Part shown: one piece after another, positions 16,823 through 26,633 of the stretch | How positions within the stretch are numbered: position 1 is the first letter of the stretch | Layout: each line of letters starts with the position of its first letter | NCBI RefSeq assembly: GCF_021556395.1 | Contig: NZ_JAKGCS010000010.1 | Coordinates: forward strand, 1-64,000 | DNA: 64,000 nucleotides | Origin: Acuticoccus kalidii | Lineage (GTDB): Bacteria > Pseudomonadota > Alphaproteobacteria > Rhizobiales > Amorphaceae | Reading direction: 5' to 3' | The notes under the pieces: generated by a model | Told to the model about the DNA's origin: nothing | Database searches by the model: none | The model's input: only the letters and a program-made list of their open reading frames with translations | Program-made: the position numbers and the translations under genes

Positions 16823-19174
16823 TCACTCCGCGGCGATGCGCGTCCGTTCGCTCTGATACTTGTGGCGCGGACGGGCCTTCAAACGCAACTCCTTCAATTC
16901 CTCGCGGGCTCGCGGCGCATTGCGGAAGGCCTGATCGCGTCCGGCCCAATATTGCGGCGGGCAATCGACGTCGGTGACGCCGTATTCGGCGGCGGCGTGC
17001 AGCGTGAAGAACGGATTGACGAGGTGTGGCCGGGCGAGGGCGACGAGATCGGCCCGGCCCGCGGCGAGGATCGTGTTCACCTGATCGGCCGAGGTGATCG
17101 CGCCGACGGCGAGCGTCGCGATCTTTGCCTCGGCGCGGACCTGTTCGGCGAACGGGGTCTGGAACATGCGGCCGAAGATCGGCTTCGCCTCCGGCACCGT
17201 CTGCCCCGACGAAACGTCGATGAGGTCGACCCCATGCGCGATGAAGGCGCGGGCGATGTCCACCGTGTCGTCCCCGACGATGCCGCCCTCGGCCCAGTCC
17301 GTCGCCGACAGGCGGACCGACATCGGCTTATCGGCCGGCCAGACGGCGCGCATCGCGTCGAACACCTCGAGCGGGTAGCGCAGGCGATTCTCGATCGAGC
17401 CGCCATACTCGTCGCCGCGATGGTTGGTGAGCGGCGACAGGAAGCTCGCGAGAAGATAGCCGTGTGCGCAATGCAACTCGATCATGTCGACGCCGAGCCG
17501 CGCGCACCGCTCCGTCGCGGCGACGAAATCGGCTTTCACCGCATCCATGTCGGCCCGTGTCATCTCACGCGGCACCGGCGAGTGCGGATGATAGGGAAGG
17601 GGCGAGGCGGAGATCGTCTCCCAGCCGTCGGTCTCGAGCGGCTCGTCGATCCCCTCCCACATCAGCTTGGTCGCGCCCTTGCGGCCGGAATGGCCGAGCT
17701 GGATGCAGAATTTCGCCTTGGAATGCTGACGCACGAAGCCGACGACGCGCGCCCAGGCCGCCTCCTGCTCGTCGCTATAAAGGCCGGCGCAGCCGCGCGT
17801 GATCCGCGCCTCGGGCGAGACGCACACCATCTCGGTATAGACGAGCCCCGCCCCGCCCATCGCCCGCGTGCCATAATGGGCGAGGTGGAAATCCTGCGGC
17901 ACCCCGTCGACCGCCGAATAGGTGTCCATCGGCGAGACGACGACGCGGTTCGCGAGCGTCATGTCGCGCAGGCGGAAGGGCTGGAACATCGGCGGCTTCG
18001 GGTGCGCCGTGTCGACGTCGAAGCCCGCCGCCTTCACGTCCGCGGCGAAATGCTGGGCGACCTTCGCGACGAACTCCGGCGCCCGAAGCTCCAGATTGTC
18101 GTAGGTGATCGCCTTCGCGCGGGTCATCAGGCCGAAGGCGAACTGGACGGGGTCCATGTCCCAATAGCGCTTCAGCCGCTCGAACCAGACGAGGGACACG
18201 TCGGCGGAGTGCTGGATCTTCTCCACCTCCTCCCGCCGGCCCTTCTCGAAGCCGGCGAGCGCCGTCGCGACGTCCGCATGGCGGGTGAGCGCGCCGTTTA
18301 GCGCGATCGCATCCTCCATCGCGAGCTTGGTGCCGGAGCCGATCGAGAAGTGGGCCGTCGCCTTGGCATCGCCGAGGAGGACGATATTGCCGATCGTCCA
18401 CCGCTCGTTGCGGATCATCGGGAAGTTGCGCCACATCGAGCGATTGACGAGGAGGGGGTGACCGTCGAGCGCCTTGGCGAACACCTTTTGAAGATAGTCC
18501 GCGCTCTCCTGCTCGCTCATCGCGGCAAAGCCTGCCCGGTCATACGTCTCCGGGTCTGTCTCCATCACCCAGGTCGAGGCGCCCGGCTCGTATTGATAGG
18601 CGTGGGCGATGAAAAGGCCGTCATCATTGCGCTCGAAGAAGAAGGAAAAGGCGTCGAGCGGACGGGTCGAGCCCATCCATGAAAAGTGGTTCGGCCGCAG
18701 ATCGGTCGACGGCTTGAAGTGCTCGATGAAATGCTGGCGCACCACCGAATTGATCCCGTCGGCGGCGACGACGAGGTCGTTTTCCTCGGCGAGAGCGAGC
18801 ACCGCGTCGATCGACAGGTCGCGGGCGTTGTGGATCGCGACGCCGAGTTGCGCGGCGCGATAGTTGAGGAGTTCGAGCAGTGTCTTGCGCGAGCAACCGC
18901 AAAAGCCGTTTCCGCCGATGCGGAAGACTTCGCCTTTGAAGTCGACCTCGATATCGTCCCAATAGGCGAAACGGTCGGTGATCAGGCGGTAACTTTCCGC
19001 GTCGTGCGCCTCGAAATTCTGTAGCGTTTCATCGGAGAAGACGACGCCGAAGCCGAACGTGTCGTCCGGGCGGTTGCGCTCGTAGACGTTGATCTCGGCG
19101 CTGGGGTTGGCTTTCTTGTAGAGGATCGAGAAATAAAGGCCGGCCGGGCCGCCACCGATGACTGCGATGCGCAT
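16823..19174 (-). CDS. bifunctional aryl-CoA monooxygenase/reductase (2-aminobenzoyl-CoA or salicylyl-CoA type)
   Basis: 783 codons from ATG 19174, preceded by AGGAGGGG. The N-terminal half is an FAD monooxygenase: dinucleotide fold IAVIGGGPAGLY (residues 3-14) and the FAD-ribityl motif LLGDAKATAHFSIGSGTKLA. The C-terminal half, from about residue 396 (PPMFQPFRLRDMTLANRVVV), is an Old-Yellow-Enzyme reductase with CAHGYLLASFLSPLTNHRGD. This two-domain form is known from 2-aminobenzoyl-CoA monooxygenase/reductase of Azoarcus and from salicylyl-CoA 5-hydroxylase. It hydroxylates and, in the former, also reduces the ring. A RidA deaminase and an aryl-CoA ligase next door favour anthranilate. It is divergent from the rest of the pathway across 70 bp. 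Confidence 0.85.
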   Translation of the reverse strand: MRIAVIGGGPAGLYFSILYKKANPSAEINVYERNRPDDTFGFGVVFSDETLQNFEAHDAESYRLITDRFAYWDDIEVDFKGEVFRIGGNGFCGCSRKTLLELLNYRAAQLGVAIHNARDLSIDAVLALAEENDLVVAADGINSVVRQHFIEHFKPSTDLRPNHFSWMGSTRPLDAFSFFFERNDDGLFIAHAYQYEPGASTWVMETDPETYDRAGFAAMSEQESADYLQKVFAKALDGHPLLVNRSMWRNFPMIRNERWTIGNIVLLGDAKATAHFSIGSGTKLAMEDAIALNGALTRHADVATALAGFEKGRREEVEKIQHSADVSLVWFERLKRYWDMDPVQFAFGLMTRAKAITYDNLELRAPEFVAKVAQHFAADVKAAGFDVDTAHPKPPMFQPFRLRDMTLANRVVVSPMDTYSAVDGVPQDFHLAHYGTRAMGGAGLVYTEMVCVSPEARITRGCAGLYSDEQEAAWARVVGFVRQHSKAKFCIQLGHSGRKGATKLMWEGIDEPLETDGWETISASPLPYHPHSPVPREMTRADMDAVKADFVAATERCARLGVDMIELHCAHGYLLASFLSPLTNHRGDEYGGSIENRLRYPLEVFDAMRAVWPADKPMSVRLSATDWAEGGIVGDDTVDIARAFIAHGVDLIDVSSGQTVPEAKPIFGRMFQTPFAEQVRAEAKIATLAVGAITSADQVNTILAAGRADLVALARPHLVNPFFTLHAAAEYGVTDVDCPPQYWAGRDQAFRNAPRAREELKELRLKARPRHKYQSERTRIAAE

Positions 19175-19244
19175 GTCCACCCCTCCTGCTGACAACATTA
19201 TTTTAGACTTGAAGTAACATGACCACAAGCGCACAGTGCGAGCC
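19175..19244. promoter_or_regulatory. divergent promoter with MarR-like palindrome
   Basis: This 70-bp gap serves both the monooxygenase gene (left) and the SDR-MarR-pathway operon (right). It is AT-rich in its middle and contains ACTTGAAGT (19207-19215), a 9-bp palindrome about a central G. The flanks TTAG and AAC extend the symmetry imperfectly. Palindromes of about this size are common targets of MarR regulators that respond to aryl-CoA thioesters, and a MarR gene lies 750 bp downstream. Confidence 0.45.
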
Positions 19245-19994
19245 ATGACGGGACATGTGTTGATCACGGGTGGTGGCACGGGGCTCGGCCGCGCCGTGGC
19301 CGAGATGGTCGGAGCCTCGCAGCGCGTGTCGCTCATCGGCCGCCGCGCCGGGCCGATCGAGGAGACGGCGGGCACCTTGCAAGAGGCCGCCGCCTTCGCC
19401 GCCGACGTGACCGACGCGGACGCGCTCGCCGCTGCGGTGCGCGCCGCGGAGGAGCGTTTCGGGCCCGTCACCTCCCTCGTCGCCGCGGCCGGAATCTCCG
19501 ACACCGCGCCCATCCAAAAGACCGAGCCCGACATGCTGCGCCGCCTTTTCGCGGTCAACGTGGAGGGCGTGCTCAACGCCGTCCGTGTCGTTCTGCCGGC
19601 GATGGTGGCGGCCAAGCACGGGCGCATCGTCACGATTGCCTCGACCGCGGCGCTCAAGGGTTACGCCTATGCGGGCGCCTATGCGGCCTCAAAGCATGCC
19701 GTTCTCGGCCTCGTCCGCTCCCTCGCGCTGGAGACGGCGAAGACCGGCGTCACCGTCAACGCCGTCTGCCCCGGTTTTGCCGATACCGACATGACGGCGA
19801 CGAGCATCGAACGCATCATGGAGAAAACCGGCCGCAGCGCGGAGGCCGCGCGCGCCGCGCTCGCCGCAAACAGCCCGATGGGCCGCCTCGTCGATCCGCG
19901 CGAGGTCGCCGACACCGTGCGCTGGCTCCTCGGCGCGGACGCGAGCGCGATCACGGGCCAGGCGATCGTCGTCGCCGGCGGCGAGGTGATGTGA
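19245..19994 (+). CDS. short-chain dehydrogenase/reductase
   Basis: 249 codons from ATG 19245 (MTGHVLITGG); a GTG at 19236 would add three residues. The NAD(P)-binding motif TGGGTGLG is at about residues 8-15, and NNAG-equivalent AAAGIS follows. The active site is present: Ser (TIASTAAL), then YAASKHA (Tyr-x3-Lys), and PGFADTDM. In 2-aminobenzoyl-CoA pathways a dehydrogenase acts on the hydroxyacyl- or oxo-cyclohexane-CoA intermediate; this assignment is from context. It overlaps the MarR gene start (TGATG at 19992-19996). Confidence 0.88.
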   Translation: MTGHVLITGGGTGLGRAVAEMVGASQRVSLIGRRAGPIEETAGTLQEAAAFAADVTDADALAAAVRAAEERFGPVTSLVAAAGISDTAPIQKTEPDMLRRLFAVNVEGVLNAVRVVLPAMVAAKHGRIVTIASTAALKGYAYAGAYAASKHAVLGLVRSLALETAKTGVTVNAVCPGFADTDMTATSIERIMEKTGRSAEAARAALAANSPMGRLVDPREVADTVRWLLGADASAITGQAIVVAGGEVM

Positions 19995-20494
19995 TGGATC
20001 AACACACGCCGATCTCCGAGAGCGCCGACAAGCGCGACGACGCGAGCCCGCTGCGGCTCTGGCTGCGCCTGTTCGCGACGGCGAACATGGTGGAGGCGGA
20101 GCTGTCGCGCCGCTTGCGCGCCGAGTTTTCGATGACGCTGCCTCGCTTCGACCTGATGGCCCAGCTCGCCAAGTCGCCGGAGCCGCTCGCCCTCGGCGAG
20201 CTGTCGCGCCGGCTCATGGTGACGAACGGCAACGTCACCGGCCTCGTCGATCGCCTCGTCCATGACGGGCTCGTCGAGCGTCGCACCGCCCACAATGACC
20301 GGCGCTCGGCCCTCGTGGAGCTGACCGACGAGGGGCGGCTTTTGTTCGACGTCATGGCGGCGGCGCATCGGGGCTGGGTCGACGAGCTGTTTGACGGCCT
20401 CGGCACGGCCGACCGGGCCTTGCTCTCCCGCCTCCTGCGCGACGCGCGCGGCAGCGTCTCCACGGTCCTCGCCGGGGACAAGGTGCCGGGATGA
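19994..20494 (+). CDS. MarR-family transcriptional regulator
   Basis: 166 codons from ATG 19994. The winged HTH is typical: [37 protein letters not shown], and the wing [22 protein letters not shown]. MarR members that sit inside aryl-CoA clusters (BadR, CouR, and similar) often repress the pathway and release DNA on binding the CoA thioester. Placement within the operon suggests autoregulation through the palindrome at 19207-19215. Ligand identity is inferred from context only. Confidence 0.9.
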   Translation: MDQHTPISESADKRDDASPLRLWLRLFATANMVEAELSRRLRAEFSMTLPRFDLMAQLAKSPEPLALGELSRRLMVTNGNVTGLVDRLVHDGLVERRTAHNDRRSALVELTDEGRLLFDVMAAAHRGWVDELFDGLGTADRALLSRLLRDARGSVSTVLAGDKVPG

Positions 20495-20597
20495 TCGCGC
20501 GGGGGACATGGCAGGCGCCGGCCGCGTAATCCGGCGACATGAAGGGGAGCGGTCCGCCCCGACCGAAACGGGCCGCGACAGGGGTTCAGGAGAAGAC

Positions 20598-21431
20598 ATG
20601 AGCGACCGTTTCAACATCACCTTGCCGATCGCGGATTATCGTCCGCAGCATTTCCTCCTCGAGGTGAAGGGCAAGGTCGCGACGATCACGCTCAATCGAC
20701 CGGACCGGAAGAACCCGCTGACCTTCGAGAGCTATGCCGAGCTACGCGACCTCTTCCGCGCGCTCGCCTATGAGGACGCCGTGAAAGCGGTCGTGATCAC
20801 CGGCGCGGGCGGCAATTTCTGCTCCGGCGGCGACGTGTTCGAGATCATCGAGCCGCTTCTTGGCAAGGACATGAAGGGTCTTTTGGAGTTCACCCAGATG
20901 ACCGGCGACACGGTGAAGGCGATGCGCGCCTGTCCGCAGCCGATCGTCGCCGCGATCGACGGGGTGTGCGTCGGCGCGGGCGCCATCCTCGCGATGGCCT
21001 CCGACATGCGCTTCGGCACCGGCGAGGCGCGCGTCGCGTTCCTCTTCAACCGGGTCGGCCTTGCCGGGTGCGATATGGGTGCATGCTCGATCCTGCCGCG
21101 CATTGTCGGTCAGGGGCGGGCCTCCGAGCTCCTCTTCACCGGCCGCGCGATGGGCGGGGAAGAGGCCGAGCGCTGGGGCTTCTTCAACCGCCTCGAAGCG
21201 CCCGAGGCGCTGCTCGGCTCCGCCCAGGAGTTCGCCAAGCGCCTTGCCGACGGGCCGACCTTCGCGAACGGCGTCACCAAGAAGATGCTCCATATGGAAT
21301 GGGCGATGGGCGTCGACGAGGCGATCGACCAGGAGGCGCTCGCCCAGGCGCTCTGCATGCAGACCGAAGACTTCCACCGCGCCTTCCACGCCTTCGCCAA
21401 CAAGACGAAGCCGGTCTTCGAGGGCGACTGA
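20598..21431 (+). CDS. enoyl-CoA hydratase/isomerase family protein
   Basis: 277 codons from ATG 20598, preceded by TCAGGAGAAG. Crotonase features are present: [14 protein letters not shown], the first oxyanion-hole loop [12 protein letters not shown], and the second [17 protein letters not shown]. The position of the usual catalytic Glu in GFFNRLEA-type sequence is conserved in region. It hydrates or isomerises a ring-derived unsaturated CoA ester. It starts the second block of the catabolic operon (103 bp after marR) and is followed by the acyl-CoA dehydrogenase after 2 bp. Confidence 0.88.
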   Translation: MSDRFNITLPIADYRPQHFLLEVKGKVATITLNRPDRKNPLTFESYAELRDLFRALAYEDAVKAVVITGAGGNFCSGGDVFEIIEPLLGKDMKGLLEFTQMTGDTVKAMRACPQPIVAAIDGVCVGAGAILAMASDMRFGTGEARVAFLFNRVGLAGCDMGACSILPRIVGQGRASELLFTGRAMGGEEAERWGFFNRLEAPEALLGSAQEFAKRLADGPTFANGVTKKMLHMEWAMGVDEAIDQEALAQALCMQTEDFHRAFHAFANKTKPVFEGD

Positions 21432-21433
21432 CG

Positions 21434-22609
21434 ATGCACGCCGATCCTCTCGCCGAGACGCTGAGCTGGCCTTTCTTCGAGGAGCGCCACCGGCGCTGGG
21501 CGAAGCGGGTCGACGACTGGGCGGCGACGCATGCCGCCGCTTTATCCGACCATCACGATGTCGACGGCTCTTGCCGCCGTCTCGTCGCGGCGATGGGCCA
21601 GGCGGGTCTCCTCGCGCCGGCGGTCGGCGGCGCGGACGGGCTCGATGTGCGAACCCTCTGCCTCGCGCGGGAGACGCTGGCCCGTCACTCCGGCCTCGCC
21701 GATTTCGCTTTTGCGATGCAAGGGCTCGGCTCCGGCCCGATCACCCTTGCCGGCACGCAGGCGCAGAAGGCGGCCTATCTGCCCCGTGTCGAGGCCGGCG
21801 AGGCGATCGCCGCCTTCGCCCTCACGGAGCCGAAATCCGGTTCCGACGTCGCCGCGATCGAGACGACCGCGCGGATCGACGGCGAGAGCGTGATCCTCGA
21901 CGGGGAGAAGACGTGGATCTCGAATGGCGGGATCGCCGATTTCTACATCGTCTTCGCCCGGACCGGCGAGGGTCCGGGTGCGCGGGGCCTCTCCGCCTTC
22001 ATCGTAGACCATGACACGCCGGGCCTCGCGATCGCCGAACGGCTCCATGTGATCGCGCCGCACCCGCTGGCGCGCCTCACGTTCGAGGGGTGCCGCATCC
22101 CGCTCGCCAACCGGGTCGGCGAGGCGGGGTGCGGCTTCGGCCTCGCGATGGCGACGCTCGACGTCTTCCGCTCCACCGTCGGCGCGGCGGCGCTCGGCTT
22201 TGCCCGCGCGGCGCTCATGGCGACGTTGGAGCGGGTCCACACGCGCCATCTCTTCGGCGCGCCGATGGCGGAGCTGCCGCTTGCCCAGGAGGGCATTGCC
22301 GACATGGCGCTCGGGGTCGATGCCGCGGCACTTCTCGTCTACCGGGCGGCGTGGACCAAGGATTCGGGCGCCCCGCGCGTCACGCGCGAGGCCTCGATGG
22401 CCAAGCTCTTCGCGACCGAGACGGCGCAGACCGTCATCGACCGCGCCGTCCAGCTCCATGGCGGAGACGGCGTGCGCTCGGGCACGAAGGTCGAAGAACT
22501 CTACCGCGAAATCCGCGCCCTTCGGATCTACGAGGGCGCATCGGAAGTGCAGAAGATCGTCATCGCCCGACAGGCGCTCGCTGCCAGCGTACCGCCGGGG
22601 GCCAACTGA
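21434..22609 (+). CDS. acyl-CoA dehydrogenase
   Basis: 391 codons from ATG 21434, 2 bp after the previous stop. FAD-binding patterns are typical: [32 protein letters not shown], and [23 protein letters not shown]. The C-terminal [15 protein letters not shown] carries the conserved catalytic or substrate-binding Glu region. It oxidises the alpha-beta bond of a CoA thioester and passes electrons to ETF. The substrate is presumably a cyclic or ring-cleaved acid-CoA, from context. The chain is shared with the hydratase and ligase. Confidence 0.9.
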   Translation: MHADPLAETLSWPFFEERHRRWAKRVDDWAATHAAALSDHHDVDGSCRRLVAAMGQAGLLAPAVGGADGLDVRTLCLARETLARHSGLADFAFAMQGLGSGPITLAGTQAQKAAYLPRVEAGEAIAAFALTEPKSGSDVAAIETTARIDGESVILDGEKTWISNGGIADFYIVFARTGEGPGARGLSAFIVDHDTPGLAIAERLHVIAPHPLARLTFEGCRIPLANRVGEAGCGFGLAMATLDVFRSTVGAAALGFARAALMATLERVHTRHLFGAPMAELPLAQEGIADMALGVDAAALLVYRAAWTKDSGAPRVTREASMAKLFATETAQTVIDRAVQLHGGDGVRSGTKVEELYREIRALRIYEGASEVQKIVIARQALAASVPPGAN

Positions 22610-22620
22610 ACGATGGCCAT

Positions 22621-24228
22621 ATGATCCCATCCGCTCACAAAGACACCTTCGCCCGCGACAATCTCCCGGCCGAGAAAGACCAGCCGGACTTTCTCAATCT
22701 CGACCGGCTCGGCTACCCGGATCGGCTGAATTGTGCCGTCGAGCTGATCGACCGACACCTCGAGACGGGGGGCGGGGACCGGATCGCGGTGATCGGCGAG
22801 GGGGTCGAGTGGACCTATGCGGCGCTCGCCGAGCGGGTGAACCGGATCGCCAATCATCTCGTCGCCGCGGGGCTCGAGCCCGGCAACCGGGTGCTCCTGC
22901 GCTCAGCCAACAATCCGATGATGGCGGCGATCTATTTCGCGATCATCAAGGCCGGCGGCATCGTGGTCGCGACGATGCCGCTTTTGCGGGCCAAAGAGCT
23001 CGGCGTGATGCTCGATAAGGCCGAGATCACGATGGCGATCACCGACGTGAAGATCCGCGACGAGCTCGACAAGGCGCTCGCCACGCGCAGCGGCACGGCG
23101 ATCGTCTTCGGGACGCCCGAATTCGAGGCGGCGCTCGCCGCCGCAAGCCCCGAGTTCGCGGCCGTCGACACGGCGATCGACGATGTCTGCCTCATCGGCT
23201 TCACCTCCGGCACCACGGGCGTGCCGAAGGGAACGATGCACTTCCACCGCGACATGCTCGCGATCTGCGATTGCTACGCCAAGGAGGTGCTGCGCGCCTC
23301 GCCCGACGATCGCTTTATCGGCTCGCCGCCGCTCGCCTTCACGTTCGGTCTCGGCGGGCTCGTCCTCTTTCCCTGGCGGATCGGGGCGACGGCGATCCTC
23401 CTTGAAAAGGCCTCGCCCGACCATTTGATGCCGGCGATCGCGGCGCACAAAGCAAGCGTCGTCTTCACCGCGCCGACCGCCTATCGCGCAATGCTCGCCA
23501 AGCTCGGCGAGCATGATCTCGGTTCGCTGCGCAAGTGTGTGTCGGCCGGCGAGACGCTGCCGCGCGCGACCTTCGAGGCGTGGAAGGCGGCGACCGGCCT
23601 CACGATCCTCGACGGCATCGGCGCGACGGAGATGCTCCACATCTTCATCGGCGCGCCGGAAGAGGCCGTTCGCCCCGGCGCGACGGGCCTGCCGGTGCCG
23701 CATTATGAGGCGAAGGTGATCGACGAGGCCGGCGAGACGTGCCCGCCCGGCATTCCCGGGCGGCTTGCCGTGCGCGGGCCAACGGGCTGCCGCTATCTCG
23801 CCGATCCGCGCCAGGCCGACTATGTGATCGGCGGCTGGAACGTCACCGGCGACACCTACATCGTCGACGAGGACGGCTATTTCTGGTTCCAGGCCCGCTC
23901 CGACGACATGATCGTCTCCTCCGGCTACAACATCGCCGGGCCGGAGGTGGAGGCGGGCCTCCTGTCGCATCCGGCGGTTGCCGAGGCGGCGGTGGTCAGC
24001 GCGCCGGACCCGGAGCGCGGGCACATCGTGAAGGCCTATATCGTGTTGAGCGCGGGGCACACCGCCTCGCCCGAGTTGACCAAAGCGCTGCAGGATCACG
24101 TGAAAGCGGAGCTCGCCCCCTACAAGTACCCGCGTGCGGTCGAGTATGTGTCCGAGCTTCCGCGGACCGAGAGCGGGAAGGTGCAGCGCTTTGCCCTTCG
24201 TCGCCATGCTGAGGAGAAGGGAACGTGA
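22621..24228 (+). CDS. aryl-CoA ligase (2-aminobenzoate/benzoate-CoA ligase family)
   Basis: 535 codons from ATG 22621. ANL-superfamily motifs are visible: the P-loop FTSGTTGVPKGTMH (about residues 192-205), the A5-like DGIGATEMLHIF, VTGDTY with YFWFQARSDDMI (A8), and the catalytic lysine in RTESGKVQR near the C-terminus. The GATEMLHIF signature and the N-terminal phrase DNLPAEKDQPDFL are those of benzoate- and 2-aminobenzoate-CoA ligases. It adenylates the aromatic acid and forms its CoA thioester, the entry step of this pathway. It overlaps the RidA gene by 4 bp (GTGA). Confidence 0.88.
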   Translation: MIPSAHKDTFARDNLPAEKDQPDFLNLDRLGYPDRLNCAVELIDRHLETGGGDRIAVIGEGVEWTYAALAERVNRIANHLVAAGLEPGNRVLLRSANNPMMAAIYFAIIKAGGIVVATMPLLRAKELGVMLDKAEITMAITDVKIRDELDKALATRSGTAIVFGTPEFEAALAAASPEFAAVDTAIDDVCLIGFTSGTTGVPKGTMHFHRDMLAICDCYAKEVLRASPDDRFIGSPPLAFTFGLGGLVLFPWRIGATAILLEKASPDHLMPAIAAHKASVVFTAPTAYRAMLAKLGEHDLGSLRKCVSAGETLPRATFEAWKAATGLTILDGIGATEMLHIFIGAPEEAVRPGATGLPVPHYEAKVIDEAGETCPPGIPGRLAVRGPTGCRYLADPRQADYVIGGWNVTGDTYIVDEDGYFWFQARSDDMIVSSGYNIAGPEVEAGLLSHPAVAEAAVVSAPDPERGHIVKAYIVLSAGHTASPELTKALQDHVKAELAPYKYPRAVEYVSELPRTESGKVQRFALRRHAEEKGT

Positions 24229-24641
24229 GCCAGTCGCTCATTCGCGCCGTCCAACCGGAGGGATGGCCGAAGCCGGTGGGATACGCCAACGGGGTTTTGA
24301 CGGACGGGCCGCTCGTCCATGTTGGCGGCCAGATAGGCTGGCGCACGGACCAGACCTTCCCGGAGGATTTTCTCGGCCAGGTCGAGCAGGCGCTGCGCAA
24401 TGTCGTCGACGTTGTCGAGGCGGCCGGCGGCCGGGCCGACACGATCGCGCGCCTCACCTGGTACGTCACCGATATCGACGCCTATCGGGCGAGCCTGTCC
24501 TCGCTCGGCCCGGTCTATCGCGCCGTCATGGGTCGGCACTTTCCGGCGATGGCGCTCGTCCAAGTCGTCGGGCTCGTCGAGGCGGAGGCGATGGTCGAGA
24601 TCGAAGCCGTCGCGCTGGTGCCGCAGGATGCGGCGGCGTGA
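24225..24641 (+). CDS. RidA/YjgF family enamine/imine deaminase
   Basis: 138 codons with a GTG start at 24225 that overlaps the ligase stop. The fold pattern is standard: GYANGVLTDGPLVHVGGQIG, the central QVEQALRNVVDVVEAAGG helix, and a C-terminal FPAMALVQVVGLVEAEAMVEIEA. The Arg that binds the substrate carboxylate in active RidA (usually Arg-105 region) is not obvious; the expected site reads ALVQV. RidA proteins hydrolyse reactive enamines to ketones plus ammonia. In an anthranilate pathway the reduced 2-amino ring would need this step, which supports the 2-aminobenzoyl-CoA reading. Confidence 0.85.
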   Translation: MSQSLIRAVQPEGWPKPVGYANGVLTDGPLVHVGGQIGWRTDQTFPEDFLGQVEQALRNVVDVVEAAGGRADTIARLTWYVTDIDAYRASLSSLGPVYRAVMGRHFPAMALVQVVGLVEAEAMVEIEAVALVPQDAAA

Positions 24642-25324
24642 CGGCGCCGATCGAGGGATGGACGGCGCGTCCGCTGCCGGAGCGCGTCGTTCTCGAAGGG
24701 CGGCTCGTACGGCTCGAGCCGCTCGATGCGGCGCGCCATGCCGAGCCGCAATGGACCGCCCATCGCTCCGGTGACCCGGACGGGGCGTTGTGGACCTATC
24801 TCGCCTACGGCCCGTTCGCGAGCCTTGAGGCGTACCGCGAACACCTTACGAAGCAAGAGGCGAGCGTCGATCCGCTGTTCTTTACGGTGGTGCCGCGCCG
24901 GACGGGCGTCGCGGCCGGGGTGATGGGGCTGATGCGGATCACGCCGGAGCACGGTGTGATCGAGGTCGGCCACATCTGTTTCGCCCCCGGCCTTCGCCGC
25001 ACGGCGGAGCCGACGGAGGCGATGCTTCTCCTCGGCGACTATGTGTTCGGCCGGCTCGGCTATCGCCGCTTCGAGTGGAAATGCGACGACGGGAACGCCC
25101 CATCGAAGCGCGCGGCGGAGCGCTATGGCTTCACCTATGAGGGGCTTTTCCGTCAGCACATGGTGGTGAAGGGCCGCAATCGGGATACGGCGTGGTTCTC
25201 GATCACGGACCGGGAATGGCCTGCGGTGCGCGCCGCGCTCGCGGCATGGGTGGCACCGGAGAATTTCGACGCGGCGGGCCAGCAGCGTCGCAAGCTGGAG
25301 GAGATCCGTCAGGCCGGAGCCTGA
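24638..25324 (+). CDS. GNAT-family N-acetyltransferase
   Basis: 228 codons from GTG 24638, overlapping the previous stop by 4 bp. The GNAT fold is visible: VVLEGRLVRLEPLDAARH, GVIEVGHICFAPGLRRT, EAMLLLGDYVFGRLGYRRFEWKCD, then NAPSKRAAERYGFTYEG. This is the RimJ/RimL-like subfamily (YjcK type). It is coupled to RidA, but the link to aromatic breakdown is not obvious. It could act on an amino intermediate or simply be a hitch-hiker. Confidence 0.85.
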   Translation: MTAPIEGWTARPLPERVVLEGRLVRLEPLDAARHAEPQWTAHRSGDPDGALWTYLAYGPFASLEAYREHLTKQEASVDPLFFTVVPRRTGVAAGVMGLMRITPEHGVIEVGHICFAPGLRRTAEPTEAMLLLGDYVFGRLGYRRFEWKCDDGNAPSKRAAERYGFTYEGLFRQHMVVKGRNRDTAWFSITDREWPAVRAALAAWVAPENFDAAGQQRRKLEEIRQAGA

Positions 25325-25343
25325 CGGATCGGATCGTATCGGA

Positions 25344-26633
25344 TCAACCGAACACGAGGTTCGGCAGCCACAGCGAGACGGCCGGAACGTAGGTCGTCAA
25401 AAGCAGCGCGACGAGCATCGCGAGATAGAACGGCCAGATCGTCGCGACCGCCTTCTCGATCCGCACGCCGCCGATCGTGCAGCCGACGAACAGGCACGCC
25501 CCCACCGGCGGCGTACACAGGCCGAGACCGAGATTCATCATCAGGATGATGCCGAACTGGATCGGATCGACCCCGATCTGCGTCGCGATCGGCAGGAAGA
25601 TCGGCGTCGTGATCAGGATCAGCGCCGCCATGTCCATCACCATGCCGGCCATCAGCAGCATCAGGTTGATGAGGAGGAGGAGCACGATCGGATTGTCGGA
25701 GATCGAGGTCATCAGCGCCGCGAGCTGCGAGGGCACCGAGTAAAAGGCGAGCATATAGGCGAACGCCGTCGCGCACCCGACGAGGATCATCACGAGGCCG
25801 GTCGTCTTCGCCGCACGGGTGACGGAGAGGATGAAGCCTTCCCAAGTCAGTTCCCGATAGACGAAGGCGGTGACGAGAAGCGCGTAGATCGCGCCGATCG
25901 CACCGGATTCGGTGACGGTGAAGATGCCCGACAGAACGCCGCCGACGATGATGATGGCGGTGAAGAGCCCCGGCAAGGATGCGACGAAGGAAACGAACAC
26001 CGTCCGAAAGCCCGGAAACGCCTCGGCTTTGTAGCCGTGCCGCAGCGCGAGGAGCCAGGCGACCACTGCAAGGCACAGGCACATCAACACGCCCGGAATG
26101 ACACCGGCCATGAAGAGGCGCGAGATCGAGATGCCGCCGCCCGCCGCGACCGCATAGAGGATCATGTTGTGCGAGGGCGGAATGACGATACCGGCGATCG
26201 AGGAGGTGACGGTGACGTTCACCGCATAATCCGCGCGATAGCCTTCCTTCTTCATCATCGGGATGAGGATCGAGCCGAGCGCCGAGGTGTCGGCGACGGC
26301 CGAACCCGAGATGCCGCCGAACAGCATCGAGGACAGAACGTTCACGACGCCGAGACCGCCGCGGACATGGCCGACGAGGGCTGTCGCGAATTTCACGAGC
26401 CGTTGCGCGATCCCGCCGTGCATCATCAGTTCGCCGGCGAAGATGAAGAAGGGGATCGCGAGCAGCGAGAAGCTCGACGAGCCCTGCGCGATCCGGCGGA
26501 ACATCGTCGTCGCCGGGAAGTCGGCGAAGACGAAGGAGGCGAGGGCGGCGACGCCCATCGCAAAGGCCACCGGCAAGCCGATCACGAGGCTCACCGCGAA
26601 GAGGCCCAGAAGAACGATAAGGCCTGTTTCCAT
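25344..26633 (-). CDS. TRAP transporter large permease (DctM-type)
   Basis: 429 codons, about 12 membrane helices. Family signatures: FIFAGELMMHGGIAQRL, LFGGISGSAVADTSALGS, VTVTSSIAGIVIPPSHN, and NLGLGLCTPPVG. It moves substrate with sodium symport, using the periplasmic binding protein. The stop lies 20 bp from the convergent GNAT stop. Its start overlaps the stop of the small permease by 1 bp, as is usual for this pair. Confidence 0.95.
   Translation of the reverse strand: METGLIVLLGLFAVSLVIGLPVAFAMGVAALASFVFADFPATTMFRRIAQGSSSFSLLAIPFFIFAGELMMHGGIAQRLVKFATALVGHVRGGLGVVNVLSSMLFGGISGSAVADTSALGSILIPMMKKEGYRADYAVNVTVTSSIAGIVIPPSHNMILYAVAAGGGISISRLFMAGVIPGVLMCLCLAVVAWLLALRHGYKAEAFPGFRTVFVSFVASLPGLFTAIIIVGGVLSGIFTVTESGAIGAIYALLVTAFVYRELTWEGFILSVTRAAKTTGLVMILVGCATAFAYMLAFYSVPSQLAALMTSISDNPIVLLLLINLMLLMAGMVMDMAALILITTPIFLPIATQIGVDPIQFGIILMMNLGLGLCTPPVGACLFVGCTIGGVRIEKAVATIWPFYLAMLVALLLTTYVPAVSLWLPNLVFG

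Noticed and set aside
22903-24207. 434-codon minus frame antisense to the aryl-CoA ligase
   Set aside because: Arg/Asp-rich shadow of a strongly supported gene.
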